A stretch of 64,000 bases of DNA from Chitinophagales bacterium (GTDB lineage Bacteria; Bacteroidota; Bacteroidia; Chitinophagales; Chitinophagaceae): positions 128,641-192,640 of the forward strand of contig JAAFIK010000003.1 of the NCBI GenBank assembly GCA_013298665.1, written 5' to 3'. Below the pieces are notes generated by a model. That model was not told the DNA's origin. It searched no databases and saw nothing but the letters and a program-made list of their open reading frames with translations. The translations under genes were made by a program, and so were the position numbers. This document shows, in pieces, positions 19,761 through 30,900 of the stretch. Every line of letters begins with the position of its first letter. The stretch's first letter is position 1.

Positions 19761-22700
19761 ATGACTAAATTATGCTCCGTATTCCTGCTTTTCCTGTTGC
19801 CTGGTCTGGTATCCGCACAGGTGCCTACGATTACCGCATTTGACCCTTTTGCAGGACCAATTGGTACGGTTGTAAAGATCGAGGGGAGTAATTTCAGTAC
19901 CACACCCGCCAGTAATACTGTTTATTTTGGGGCGGTAAAAGCAGTGGTGACGGCGGCTGCAACTGATGAACTCACGGTAGTGGTGCCTGTTGGCGCCAGC
20001 TTTCAACCCATTACGGTTACGGTCAACAACCTGACTGCTTATGCCCCCGAACCCTTTGTGGTTACTTTCCCCGGCGCAGCATCGGTTTTTTCGGCCAACT
20101 CTTTTGCTCCTAAGCTGGATCTTTCTGTTAGCCAGCAGCCCAATTATCTCTCTGCCGGTGATTTTGACGGCGATGGTAAAGCAGATATGGTTGTGGCCGT
20201 ACAAAGCAGCGGCTTTGGTGTACAGGTGCTGCGCAATACCAGCACAACAGGCAATATTGGCTTTACGGGGGTAACTACCCTGCCCTCCAGCACCGTAGGG
20301 ATGACGACTACCCTGGGCGATCTGGATAACGATGGTCGTTTAGATATTGTCATGGCCGACCACAGCAATAAGGTAACCGTATACCGCAATACCAGTACAA
20401 CCGGGAGTATTTCCTTTGCAGCGGGTATCGTGGTACCGCTTGGCTCCGGCTCTTCCCGGGGTATTGCCATTGCTGATCTGGATGGCGATGGCCGGGCTGA
20501 TATGGCGGTTACCAACCAGAACCAAAGCCAGATGGCGGTATTCCGTAACCTGAGCAGCGGACCAGGTAATATCAACTTTAATACGGCACAAAGCTTTGCT
20601 ACCGGCAGCTTACCCTATGGTGTAGCCATTACCGATCTTGACGGCGACGGAAAGGCAGATATCGCCGTAGCCAATGCCTCTTCAGCCTCATTTTCTGTCT
20701 TCCGCAATACCAGTACACCAGGCAATATTACCCTGGCGGCAAAGACGGATTTTACCACCGGTATAGCGCCATACAACCTGGCGGTAGTGGATCTGGATGA
20801 TGATGGTCTCGAAGAAATTGCTGTTACCAATTCCAATTCAAATACCCTTTCCCTTTTTGAAAACACGAGCAGCCCGGGCAGCATCAGTTTTGGTGCCAAA
20901 CAGGACTATGCCACTGCCTCTGCGCCCAGGTCGGTTTCGGCTGGCGATATGGATGGCGATGGCGATGTGGATCTGGTGGTGGGTTACAATAATGGCACAC
21001 AGGCCGTGAGTGTGTTTCAGAATACGAGCATCCTCAACTCAGTCTCCGTAGCTGCTGCTGTTAATTACACGGTTAATGGCTCTTCCGCATTCAGTGTATT
21101 GCTTACCGACCTGGATAATGACGGGAAAATGGATATGGCCACACCCAGCTATTTTAACAAGGTCATTTCCATCCTCCGCAATAAATCCAGCGAACCCGGT
21201 ATCACTACCTTTTCGCCAGTTGCAGCCCTGTCGGGTGCCACCGTTACCATTACCGGTACCAACTTTACCGGTACCACTGCGGTTAGTTTTGGTGGTGTAC
21301 CGGCAACATCATTTACCGTTGTTTCCTCTACAAGCATTACTGCCGTAGTGGGTAATGGTGCATCGGGTAACGTGGTCGTTACTACACCATCAGGTACCGG
21401 TACAGCAGCAGGATTTACCTTTCTGGCCGTGCCGGGTATCACTTCCTTTACGCCCGCAACTGCCAAAACCGGCGACACTATAACCCTTACCGGAACTTAC
21501 ATGAACACGACTACAAGTGTAAAGTTTGGCGGTGTTTCCGCCACCAGTATGGTTATTGTATCTGCAACAGTCCTCAAAGCCGTGGTAGGTAACGGTGCCA
21601 GTGGCAGCATAAATGTCTCCAACAACAATGGCAATTCGTCTTTGCCGGGCTTTACTTATTTACCCCCCATTGCACCCAACTTCTCTTACGGTCCTGCGGG
21701 CAATTTGTATGCCCCGGCCCTTGTGCAGTTGACCGATCTGACCACTGGCCCCCAACCAATACTTTCCTGGTTGTGGAACCTTGGCAATGGTCAAACATCT
21801 ACCCTGAAAGATCCGGTTGTACTCTACACCAGTCCCGGTTTGTATAATATTATGCTGGCCGTAAGCGATGGGGATACCACCGCTTTTGTTACCAAATCCA
21901 TACAGATACTTGCGCCACCACCGGTCATCAGTTCTTTTACCCCGGTATCGGGACCGGCCGGCACTACGGTAACCATCCGCGGACTTCGTTTCAGTAGTAC
22001 TGCCTTAGACAATATTGTATATTTTGGTGCTACCCGTGCCACGGTAACAGCGGCAACTGATACAACCCTCACTGTTGTTGTGCCCATTGGTGCCACTTAC
22101 CAGCCCATCACGGCAACGGTTAGCGGACTGACGGCTTTTGCCGCACAGCCCTTTATACCCACTTATACCGGTGGTGACAATAATCTTTATTTCGCCACCC
22201 GGATCGACTCCGCGATATCCACCACACCGGCAGGCGTAGTGGTGAGCGATGTCAATGGTGATGGCAAACCCGACCTGGCCATCACCAACCAATCTTCCAA
22301 TAACGTTGCCGTATTCCGGAATACCAGTGTACCCGATACCATTCGCCTCAGCCCCCGTGTTAACTTCTCTACCGGAAATGAACCCCGGTACCTTACCTCC
22401 GGTGATATTGATGGAGACGGTAAGCCTGACCTGGTGGTACCCAACAGCCAGGCACCCGGTACGATAACAGTATTACGCAATACGGGTACAGGTGGCATCG
22501 TAGCATTTGCACCAGGTGTTTCCTTTGCCACGGCAGGATACAGTTTCCCCGCAAATGTTGCCATTGGCGATCTGAATGCGGATGGTAAACCTGATCTGGT
22601 GGTCAGCGACAGTACCAATAAATTGTATGTATTTGAAAACAGGAGCAGTATAGGTAGCATTGTTTTTGCCAGTCCGGTGCAGCTTGCCCTGACCTCCTAT

Positions 22701-23729
22701 AACAGTAATTTTGTTGCCATCGGCGATCTTGATGGTGATGGCAAACCCGACCTGGCAGTAGCCAACGACTACAGCGACAGGGTAGGAGTGTTCAGGAATA
22801 CAACGGTAAACGGCATACTGGCCTTTACTGCCGTGACGGATTTTGCAACGGCTTCAAACCCTGTTGTGGTGGCCATCGGTGATCTTGATGGTGATGGTAA
22901 ATCCGATCTGGTTACGGCCAATCAATATGCCAACAACGTATCTATCCTGCGGAATACCAGTACAGCAGGTAACATCGCGTTTGCCCCCCGGGTTGACTCT
23001 GCTGTGGGCAGCCAGCCATATTTTGTTGCCATTGGCGATATCAATGGTGATGGCAAACCGGATATTGCGGTGAGTAACGGGGTTTCGGGATCGGTATCGG
23101 TATTGCGGAATACGTGTACACCGGGCTTACTCTCTTTTGCCCGCCGCATCAATACCCCCACGGGTGCTTATCCGGGCGGTCTGGCCATTGCAGACCTTGA
23201 CGGCGACGGCAAACCCGATATGACAACGGCCAACCGCCTGGGTGGTACGTTTTCACTCCTGCGTAATACCACGGGTACCTATGCGGGCACGATCTTATGT
23301 CCGGGCGCAGGGACCATGCTCCCCGCGGGTATTGCCGGCAGCAGCTACCAGTGGCAGATCAGCACCGACTCGGTCAATTTTACCAATCTCGCCGCAGGCC
23401 CGAACTATAGCGGAACCAATACGGCAATGCTTACGCTTACCAATATGCCATCGGCTGCTTATGGTACGGTATACCGCTGTGTGGTGGATGGGACAAATGG
23501 CAACCGTTACACCATCCGTTTTGTCAACAACTGGATGGGTGCAGTCAACAATGCCTGGGAAGAGCCGGGCAACTGGTCTTGCGGACAGGTACCCGATGGC
23601 AATACCGATGTGGTGATCAGCAGCGGCCTCGTGGTACTGGCTTCAAACGGAATCTGCCGTACGCTCACAGTCAATACCGGGGCGGGCTTTACCATTGCAC
23701 CGGGCTTTGTGCTGACGATTACGCGTTAG
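19761..23729 (+). CDS. Large secreted TIG/FG-GAP/PKD surface protein (1322 aa)
   Basis: A signal peptide (LCSVFLLFLLPGLVSAQ) is followed by an IPT/TIG domain (TITAFDPFAGPIGTVVKIEG), a block of FG-GAP/VCBS repeats with DLDGDGKAD-type calcium sites (residues about 125-480), two more TIG domains, a PKD domain (PNFSYGPAGNLYAPALVQLT), a fourth TIG very like the first, a second FG-GAP block (about 830-1170), an Ig-like segment and a C-terminal module (NAWEEPGNWSCGQVPDG) ending FVLTITR. The repeats probably fold into integrin-like beta-propellers. The first TIG plus propeller and the later TIG plus propeller look like an internal duplication. The tail does not show a clear T9SS type A or B sorting domain. 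It is probably an adhesin or polysaccharide-binding surface protein. Confidence 0.88.
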   Translation: MTKLCSVFLLFLLPGLVSAQVPTITAFDPFAGPIGTVVKIEGSNFSTTPASNTVYFGAVKAVVTAAATDELTVVVPVGASFQPITVTVNNLTAYAPEPFVVTFPGAASVFSANSFAPKLDLSVSQQPNYLSAGDFDGDGKADMVVAVQSSGFGVQVLRNTSTTGNIGFTGVTTLPSSTVGMTTTLGDLDNDGRLDIVMADHSNKVTVYRNTSTTGSISFAAGIVVPLGSGSSRGIAIADLDGDGRADMAVTNQNQSQMAVFRNLSSGPGNINFNTAQSFATGSLPYGVAITDLDGDGKADIAVANASSASFSVFRNTSTPGNITLAAKTDFTTGIAPYNLAVVDLDDDGLEEIAVTNSNSNTLSLFENTSSPGSISFGAKQDYATASAPRSVSAGDMDGDGDVDLVVGYNNGTQAVSVFQNTSILNSVSVAAAVNYTVNGSSAFSVLLTDLDNDGKMDMATPSYFNKVISILRNKSSEPGITTFSPVAALSGATVTITGTNFTGTTAVSFGGVPATSFTVVSSTSITAVVGNGASGNVVVTTPSGTGTAAGFTFLAVPGITSFTPATAKTGDTITLTGTYMNTTTSVKFGGVSATSMVIVSATVLKAVVGNGASGSINVSNNNGNSSLPGFTYLPPIAPNFSYGPAGNLYAPALVQLTDLTTGPQPILSWLWNLGNGQTSTLKDPVVLYTSPGLYNIMLAVSDGDTTAFVTKSIQILAPPPVISSFTPVSGPAGTTVTIRGLRFSSTALDNIVYFGATRATVTAATDTTLTVVVPIGATYQPITATVSGLTAFAAQPFIPTYTGGDNNLYFATRIDSAISTTPAGVVVSDVNGDGKPDLAITNQSSNNVAVFRNTSVPDTIRLSPRVNFSTGNEPRYLTSGDIDGDGKPDLVVPNSQAPGTITVLRNTGTGGIVAFAPGVSFATAGYSFPANVAIGDLNADGKPDLVVSDSTNKLYVFENRSSIGSIVFASPVQLALTSYNSNFVAIGDLDGDGKPDLAVANDYSDRVGVFRNTTVNGILAFTAVTDFATASNPVVVAIGDLDGDGKSDLVTANQYANNVSILRNTSTAGNIAFAPRVDSAVGSQPYFVAIGDINGDGKPDIAVSNGVSGSVSVLRNTCTPGLLSFARRINTPTGAYPGGLAIADLDGDGKPDMTTANRLGGTFSLLRNTTGTYAGTILCPGAGTMLPAGIAGSSYQWQISTDSVNFTNLAAGPNYSGTNTAMLTLTNMPSAAYGTVYRCVVDGTNGNRYTIRFVNNWMGAVNNAWEEPGNWSCGQVPDGNTDVVISSGLVVLASNGICRTLTVNTGAGFTIAPGFVLTITR

Positions 23730-23733
23730 GAGT

Positions 23734-23865
23734 ACTTGGACTGAGTATTCAGTACTCAGTACTCAGTACCAAGTCGTTAGTACAGATGCAGGATATAAGA
23801 TGCAAGATATGAGATATGAGAAGCAAGACGCTCCGGTACCAGATACTTAGTACTCAGTACTGAAT
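23734..23865. repeat. Palindromic AGTACT-rich repeat between convergent genes
   Basis: The left arm holds iterated CAGTACT units (23747-23770). The right arm (23835-23865, GGTACC to ACTGAAT) is its imperfect reverse complement. The middle has short direct repeats of GATGCAAGATATGAG type. A smaller hairpin, ACTTGG to CCAAGT (23734-23774), is nested in the left arm. The element fills almost the whole gap between two converging genes and probably ends both transcripts. Confidence 0.7.
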
Positions 23866-23867
23866 AA

Positions 23868-24923
23868 TCAAAAAAACATCCACGGAAATTTATTAGGGCA
23901 AACATCTGATGGGCACTCACCTTCATAATTGGCCGAGCGGCTGTCGTAAAAACCTCCGCCCTCAAAACTAAGTCCGGTGTGGCGGCTGGTAGGGTTGTAC
24001 AGGTACATATCAACACTGCTGCCCAGCCGGTAACGTTTATCCACCCCGTTATTATAAGCGGCCTTTTTATCAAGGAACCGGAAGTTGATACCCGCACTGA
24101 TGCTGTGGCTGCTGTTGCCGCCAAAATCTGCATTGTTGCGGTACCAGATGCTGAGTTCGCTAAAGTATTCTTTAAAATCAATGAGGGCACCCACGGCCAG
24201 GCTGCTGCTCTTACCCTGGAGGTTGAGCACAACGCTGGGTTTGACCACGATGGGCTGCACATTTTCGCGTTCATTATTGTATGATAGATTGGCCGTCAGC
24301 CGCATCGGCAGTCTGCTGCTGCGACTGCTGCCACCGAGGCCATCATGCGGCCTCGTAATATGGTGCAGGGCGCTACCCGCACAGAAATTGCCCCAGGTAG
24401 CAAGCAGACCGGCACCAGCATCAAGATAGTTTTGATTGGGCTGCCTGAAAATTTCAGCGTCTGACGGAATGCCGAGTATGCCCTGTGTTTCGCTAAGCTG
24501 ATCGCCGAACAAAAGTTTACTGGTATTCAACCCCTTCCATACCCAGCCGATCTGCATACCCATACTTATAAAAAGGTCATGACATTCTTCAGTACGGCTA
24601 CCGATGTTTTTAGCCAATGAAAGATAGACCCCCGTGGTACGCAGGTAACCTTCGCTGAAATGGTTGACCATTAAGCCCATTGAAGCCTGTGGATAATACA
24701 GGTGTTTGTCTACCGACACATTGGTGTACATAAGGGGTTGCGGTAACCTTGTCCATTGCATCCGGTTCACGCCGCTTATCCGGAAATCGTTGCGCATGCA
24801 ACCCGTTAGTGCGGGATTCATGTAAAGCGGTGCATAATAAAACTGGCTGAACAACGGATCCTGCGCCTGTACCGAAACGGTAAGCAGCAGGCCGATGATC
24901 AAATGAAAGCTGTATTGTTTCAT
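23868..24923 (-). CDS. PorP/SprF family type IX secretion membrane protein
   Basis: 351 residues with a signal peptide (IIGLLLTVSVQAQ) and the family opening DPLFSQFYYAPLYMNPALTG, followed by alternating beta strands of a small outer-membrane barrel (LGLMVNHFSEGYLRTTGVY, ISAGINFRFLDKKAAY). PorP/SprF proteins help deliver or anchor large T9SS substrates such as the SprB adhesin. The gene starts 18 bp after the stop of the 1991-aa T9SS protein, the usual arrangement of substrate followed by its dedicated PorP/SprF partner, and the two are almost certainly co-transcribed. The C-terminus carries an extra Cys-containing tail (GECPSDVCPNKF) past the final barrel strand. Confidence 0.93.
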   Translation of the reverse strand: MKQYSFHLIIGLLLTVSVQAQDPLFSQFYYAPLYMNPALTGCMRNDFRISGVNRMQWTRLPQPLMYTNVSVDKHLYYPQASMGLMVNHFSEGYLRTTGVYLSLAKNIGSRTEECHDLFISMGMQIGWVWKGLNTSKLLFGDQLSETQGILGIPSDAEIFRQPNQNYLDAGAGLLATWGNFCAGSALHHITRPHDGLGGSSRSSRLPMRLTANLSYNNERENVQPIVVKPSVVLNLQGKSSSLAVGALIDFKEYFSELSIWYRNNADFGGNSSHSISAGINFRFLDKKAAYNNGVDKRYRLGSSVDMYLYNPTSRHTGLSFEGGGFYDSRSANYEGECPSDVCPNKFPWMFF

Positions 24924-24941
24924 AAATATCTTTTGTTTGTA

Positions 24942-27900
24942 TTACCTGAATAGGGTTACTGTTCCGGAAGACCTTGGCTTAAGGTCTCCATTGTATTGCA
25001 TACCATCCCATTGTGTGCCGTTTCGGAAATCGGCCACCCGGATCACCCATAAATATGCGTCCTGCGGCATATCCTGTCCCTTGTATTTGCCATCCCAGCC
25101 CTCGCTCGGACGGCCATCGGCATCCAGCGCCGTGGTTTCAAACAGGAGTTTACCCAATCCGTCAAATACCTGCAACTGGTAGCGCAGCAAGCCCTTGCCT
25201 TTGGGCAGGAAACTGCGCAGTTCGTATTTCTGGCTGTTGGGGTAAAAGGCATTGGGTACAAACAGGGTGCCATCTACTTTCTCTATCGTTACCCGCACCG
25301 AGTCCCTGCCCCGGCAGCCCGTTTCAAAATCTGTCAGCAGCAGCCGCACCAGGAAACTGCCTGTATTACCATAGGGATGCGTAACCTGCCGGCCCGACCG
25401 GGATACCCCATCACCCATTGTCCACAACCAGGTTTTATTGATGTTTGCCGCCGTGCTATCGGAAAAGGTAAACTGCCGCTCAGGCTGACGAATGACAAAG
25501 CCTGGGGATACGGTGATCTTTGGTCTGGGTGAAGGGAGTACCGTAAAACTGGCGCTGGCCGAAGTATCGCCACAGTTGGTTACCGCTGAAGCAATGGCTT
25601 CAATGGTAAAGACCACGGGTTGACTGCTGCCCGGGGGTACGGTAAAACGGTGGAAATAGGGGTTGCCTGTTCCCACGATCACCCCATTTATCCGCCAACT
25701 ATAAGCCAGCGTACCCGGACCGGTATAATCGCTCCGCGCAATCAGCCTTATGGTGGTATCGGTATTGCAGGTTTGTATCGTATCCGGTTGCAGGATTGTT
25801 TTGGGTTTTGGAAACAGGGTAAAGACCCTGGTGACACTGTCGCGACAACCCGCGCTGTTGGTCACCACCAGTTTAACCGAATAAGAGCCGGGCTGCTGGT
25901 ATTGGTAAGCCGCCGTGCTGCCCGAAGCGGTAAACTGGCCACCTGGCAAGGCAGGGTCAAAAAAGGTCCATTGTATGCTGCCCGCTGCTGTGGTACCCGG
26001 CGCCGTTACCGAGAGGGTATAGCCCGGTGCACAGAGCGGGGCGGTATTGGTGAGGATGATCTGTGCGGGTATCCTCGCCACCACTTCCACCACAATGGCA
26101 GCCGTATCCATACAGAGCAGTCCGGTATTACCGAGTTTTTTGGCGACAAGTTGTACCGTAAAGAAACCCGCCTGGGTAAAGGTATGCGTGGCATTGGTGG
26201 CCGTGGTATTGGTGCCGCCATCTCCCCAGATCCATTCATAGGCATTGGCATTGAGTGAGGTATTGGTGGTGCGGATGCTGTCGCCGGTACAGATCTTTAC
26301 AGCGTTGAGCGTAAACTGGGCTTTTGGTGTGGCATACACCACTACCTGGCGCGTCACCATTGTGTCGGTACAATCGTTAACGAACCGGATTTTCGGAAAA
26401 TAAGTACCCGCATTGACATAGGTATGGTAAAAATTGCCGGGCAGGTTGAGTGTGGTATCGAGCGGACTGCCATCACCATAATTCCAGATGATGAATGCGG
26501 CACCGATGGATGCGTTGAGAAAATTGACGACACCAGGTGCACAGGTCTCCTGTGAAGTACCGCTTACCGTTATGGCTGCTTCGATGGTGCGCGGCGATAC
26601 AATGATATCGGTAACTGCAGTATCCCGCCCGCAAACATTCTCTGCAATCAACCGCAGTTTAAACGTATCGATAGTATTGGTTATATAGACCGGCTTGAGG
26701 ATGGTGTCGCGATTGGCCGTTACAAAACTGCTGCCATATCCATAGTTCCAGTAAAACAGGCTGCTGTTGAGCGATGAGCCATTGGTAATGGAGGGGGTGA
26801 ATGTGGAACAACCCCGTGTGGCTGTGGGCGTAAAGCCAGCACGGGGTTTCGACAGCACACGGATGCTGTCGCGGTATTCCACAATGCTGCAGCCATTGTC
26901 GGCACGCAGTATAATATGGTAAGTGGTATCCCTCGGTAATGGGTTGGGGTTAAACAGGATCGTGCCCGGCTGGGTGCTGATGCTCGTCTGCCCGTTGCCA
27001 AACAACCAGGTAAAGCTGACCGTACCATCCAGCACAGAAGATGTATTGGTAAAGCTCACAGATAGCGGACCGCAGCCAACTGAAACGCTTTTGGTAAAGG
27101 CGGGTACCACATTGCGCGTGGTGATCAACCGGATCGTTTTACTGTCTGGCCGGCAGCCGAAAGCACTCTGTACGTCTAACCGTATGTCCACCGTATCCCC
27201 GGCAAGCGCCATTGTATAACCCGGAAAAGCGCCGGTAGTATTGGGTGTACCCAATGGCACACCATCAGCATACCAACTGTAGAGCCCATTACCGGAGAAA
27301 GGGGTAACCGTAATGGTGGTATCTAATACAGCACCTGCGCAGAGCAGGGTGTCCCTTGCCGTAAAGATGGCTCTGGCATCCGGCCTTACGGTAATGCACA
27401 GCACATTGCTCGGTTGGGGCTGGTTGCTGCCACAGGTGGCTGTGGTTACATTGCGGCGGTAGCAGGCAGACTGTGTCAGTACACCCGGGTCATAATCAGC
27501 GCCAATGGCTCCGGAAATTATGGTCCAGGGTGCCTGTCCATTCGAGCTTTGTTCCCAGCTATAGGTATAGCCACCACCACCACCCTGTGGCGGCGAACCA
27601 CTGATGATACCCGCTGTTGTACCCGTGCAGATTTCACGGTTGGCCGGCAGCGTATTGTTACTGATGCTGCCATTCACCGTTACCTGTACCGCCGTACTGG
27701 TATCGCTGCAGGCACCCGAGCGTATGACGCGCTTATACCAGGTGGATGTTGTTGGGCTGACGGTTATCTGCTGGTTGGGCAGGAGTGGTGCCGGGGTGAG
27801 TGGGGTATAGGTAATATTATCCGTGCTGCTGAGCCATACATAAGTAAAGCTGCCACTGCCACCGGTGGGCAGACTGCCCGTAATGGCGGCGGTATTGTTG

Positions 27901-30900
27901 ATACAGATGGCCTGGGTGGGTGGATTGATGCTGTTGCCGCTGAGTGGCGGGAGGTTGTTAATGGTGACGGTATCCCTTGTTGGGGTACATACACCAGCCG
28001 TACCCGTTACTGTCCATTCAAAGCTATAGGTCTGCCCGGCTACCAGCCCGGTAATGGTGCTGTTGGCCTGCGCCGGATTGGTAATGGTTACAGTAGCAGC
28101 GGGTATTTCGCGCCAGGTACCGCTGCCTACAGCCGGTGATGTACCCTGCAGGGTAAACTCTATGGCATTGCAGAGCGTGGTATCATTACCCGCGCGGGCT
28201 GCAGCCACCCCCGGTAATACGGTTATGCGCCGGATCAGGGTATCGCTGCTGCAGCCATTGGTACTGCCCCATATCCGGTATTCTACTACTGCACTGCCGG
28301 TAGTCGTATTCACCAGTAAGGGGTTGATGGCTGTTACCGCCTGGTTGCTGCCATTGCTGAAACCCGAAGCTGTGCCGCTCACCTGTGCAGCCGTCCAGGA
28401 AAACAGGGTAGGGGTAATGTTGCTGGTGAGTTGGATTGCCGCTGTACTGCCGCTGCAGATGCTGTCTTTAACCACAGTGGCTGTAATGGCGGCCCTGGGC
28501 TTTACCGTAACGGTCAATCTGAAGGTATCACCCGCACAGGTTCCTGACGATGGGATGATGGTGTAAGTTATGATGGCGTCGGTAATACCCGTGTTGACCA
28601 ATGCGTCGCTGATGGTACCACTACCCGGGGATGTATTGCCGGTAGCTGTTCCTGTTGTTACCTGGGATGTCCATTGAAAACTGCTGCCGGGGGTACTGGA
28701 GACGGGTGTATAAGTGATGCGGGTATTGCTGCAAATGCTCAGGCTGCTGTCGCGTCCGGTATTGTTGCCCGACAGCAGTACGAGGATACTGTCTGTGGCA
28801 GCGGCGCAGGCGCTGGGTGTGGTGGGTGTTGCACTGAAGCGGAGTTTGAAACTGCCAGCCGCTTTATCCGCAGCAGAGAGCGTATACACCGTTGCAGCGG
28901 CATTGCCGGGTGTAAAACTGCCCGTGCCGCTGCTGGTCCACAACAAGGTTCCGGCCGGTCCGGTAACCGTGGCCGTGAGGTTGAGGTTATCCGGACTGGC
29001 GCAGAAGCTGAGCGTATCCGGCCCGGCATCTGCCGTTACTTTTTCGCTGAAGCGGATGCGGTGAACAACCGTTTTGGTACCGCAGTTATTGACGTAGACC
29101 AGTGTTATGGTATAGAGGCCATAATCCTGGAAACGGATGATGGGGTAGCGATCGTTTGGTCCTGTGCCACCGGTAAAGTTATGGCCACCCCCTGTTACCG
29201 TCCAGGTATACGATTGGTTGCCCTGGTTGGCATTGTAGTTGGGTTTGTGCAGGGGGTTGGTACCGAAATCAATCGTGACATCTTTGGTACAATAGCCAGT
29301 GTCGGGAGGGAAGGTTACGGTTGCCGAGCCGGTGATGTTGACGATTTTCTTAACATCCTTTACAAAAGTACCACAGCTATTGGTGACTCCAAGGTGTACA
29401 ATATAAATGCCCGGCTGGTGAAAAATGAAATATGGTTCATAGGCACTATCATTGGGTACAATGGTATAGATGCCGCTGTTCGGGTTTACATCCAAGCCGG
29501 TGCTGTAGTAACAAACCCGCCATTTCCATTTGTTCTCGCGGCAATTGTTGGCAGAAGATTGGTTGTCGGTAAAGACCGTATCTCCCGTACAAAGCGCGAT
29601 AGAATCTGCGCCATTGAGAAAATATTCAACAACGGGCCTGGGTTCTACGCAAACGATATGAGTGATCTCGCTGACGCAGGGATTGTTTTCCACGACAAGC
29701 CTGATCGTATAATTGCCAACAGTATTAAAAATGGTGTCCAGGTTTCTCGGTGCATTAATGATCAGGCTTCCGTTTACATACCATTTGTACCTGACCCCGG
29801 CATCGTTACAGGTAACAGCATTTCCCGGAGCGCTTAATCCGGTAGTACTGGTATTGATAAACGTTACCCTTGTATTCAGGCATATATACTGCGGATTAGT
29901 AAAAGCGGCAACAGGCTTTTGAAATACTTTGGGGTATCCTGTAAATGGCTCAAAATTCGAACAATATTTGTTGGAGGCTTTGATGGTAACCCGGAAAGCA
30001 TTGTAAATGGGTGGGGTACCCGGTATTGGTGGCTGACCGCATGAACTTGTGGTATAAAAGTGTTTGATCTCTCCATTGTTTACACTGAGCTCACATTGGG
30101 TGAGTGAATCAATCGGGCTCCCGTCGCCCCATTCGACGGTATAAATACAACCGGGATAATTCAGTTTGTAAGTACTTTCTACTGTGTAGGTTTTGCTTTG
30201 AGGTAAACAAAGCTGGCTACCGGTACCCTGACTTCCGAGGTTAAGGTTGCTTGCTGATGCTAAAACCAGGTAGGCTTTTACACTTTTTGTGCCACCTGAC
30301 ATAAGTGTTGCAAAAAAAGTATAGTAGTTGCCAAGCAGTACATTGAATGTAACCTGGTTACCATTTGTAGTAGTGGATACGGTATTGCCCAGGCTATCTA
30401 CTAAACGGTGACTGAAATTATTTGCTGCGCCATTGCTTTGTAACACAATTTCAAAAGGGTTTTCGGTCATGTCACATTTCCCAAATACCTTCTCCGGTAC
30501 CGAAGCCAGTATATCCGGCCCAACCAGATCATTAGCCGTACCCGCACCTGCCACAATCGTAATTGGTGCCGAGGTAACCGATACGGCCGGGCTGGTGGAC
30601 GTAATCCTGATACGGTATTGTGTACCCTGGGGGGTAGCTGCGGGTATGCGGCCATTCACAAAAGGGGTGAAGAAGCCGGTAAACTGACCGATGACTGTAC
30701 CGGGAAAGTTGCCACTGGCGTCAGAAAGAGAAAGGTCAAACCGGTTGTTGCGGTTGAAGCAACCGTTGAGCCTGATGGGTATGGCAATATCGCTGCCCGG
30801 CCCATAATCTCCGGCTGCAAAATTGGCATTGTCGATGGTAATCGTTTGCGCCCGGGTGGTGATCCCCGCTGTAAGTAAGCCCAGTAAAAAAGCAATGCGG

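Noticed and set aside
28674-29837. 387-aa plus-strand ORF inside the giant adhesin gene
   Set aside because: Antisense shadow of a Thr/Gly-rich coding region; other long plus-strand ORFs at 25620 and 27414 are the same.
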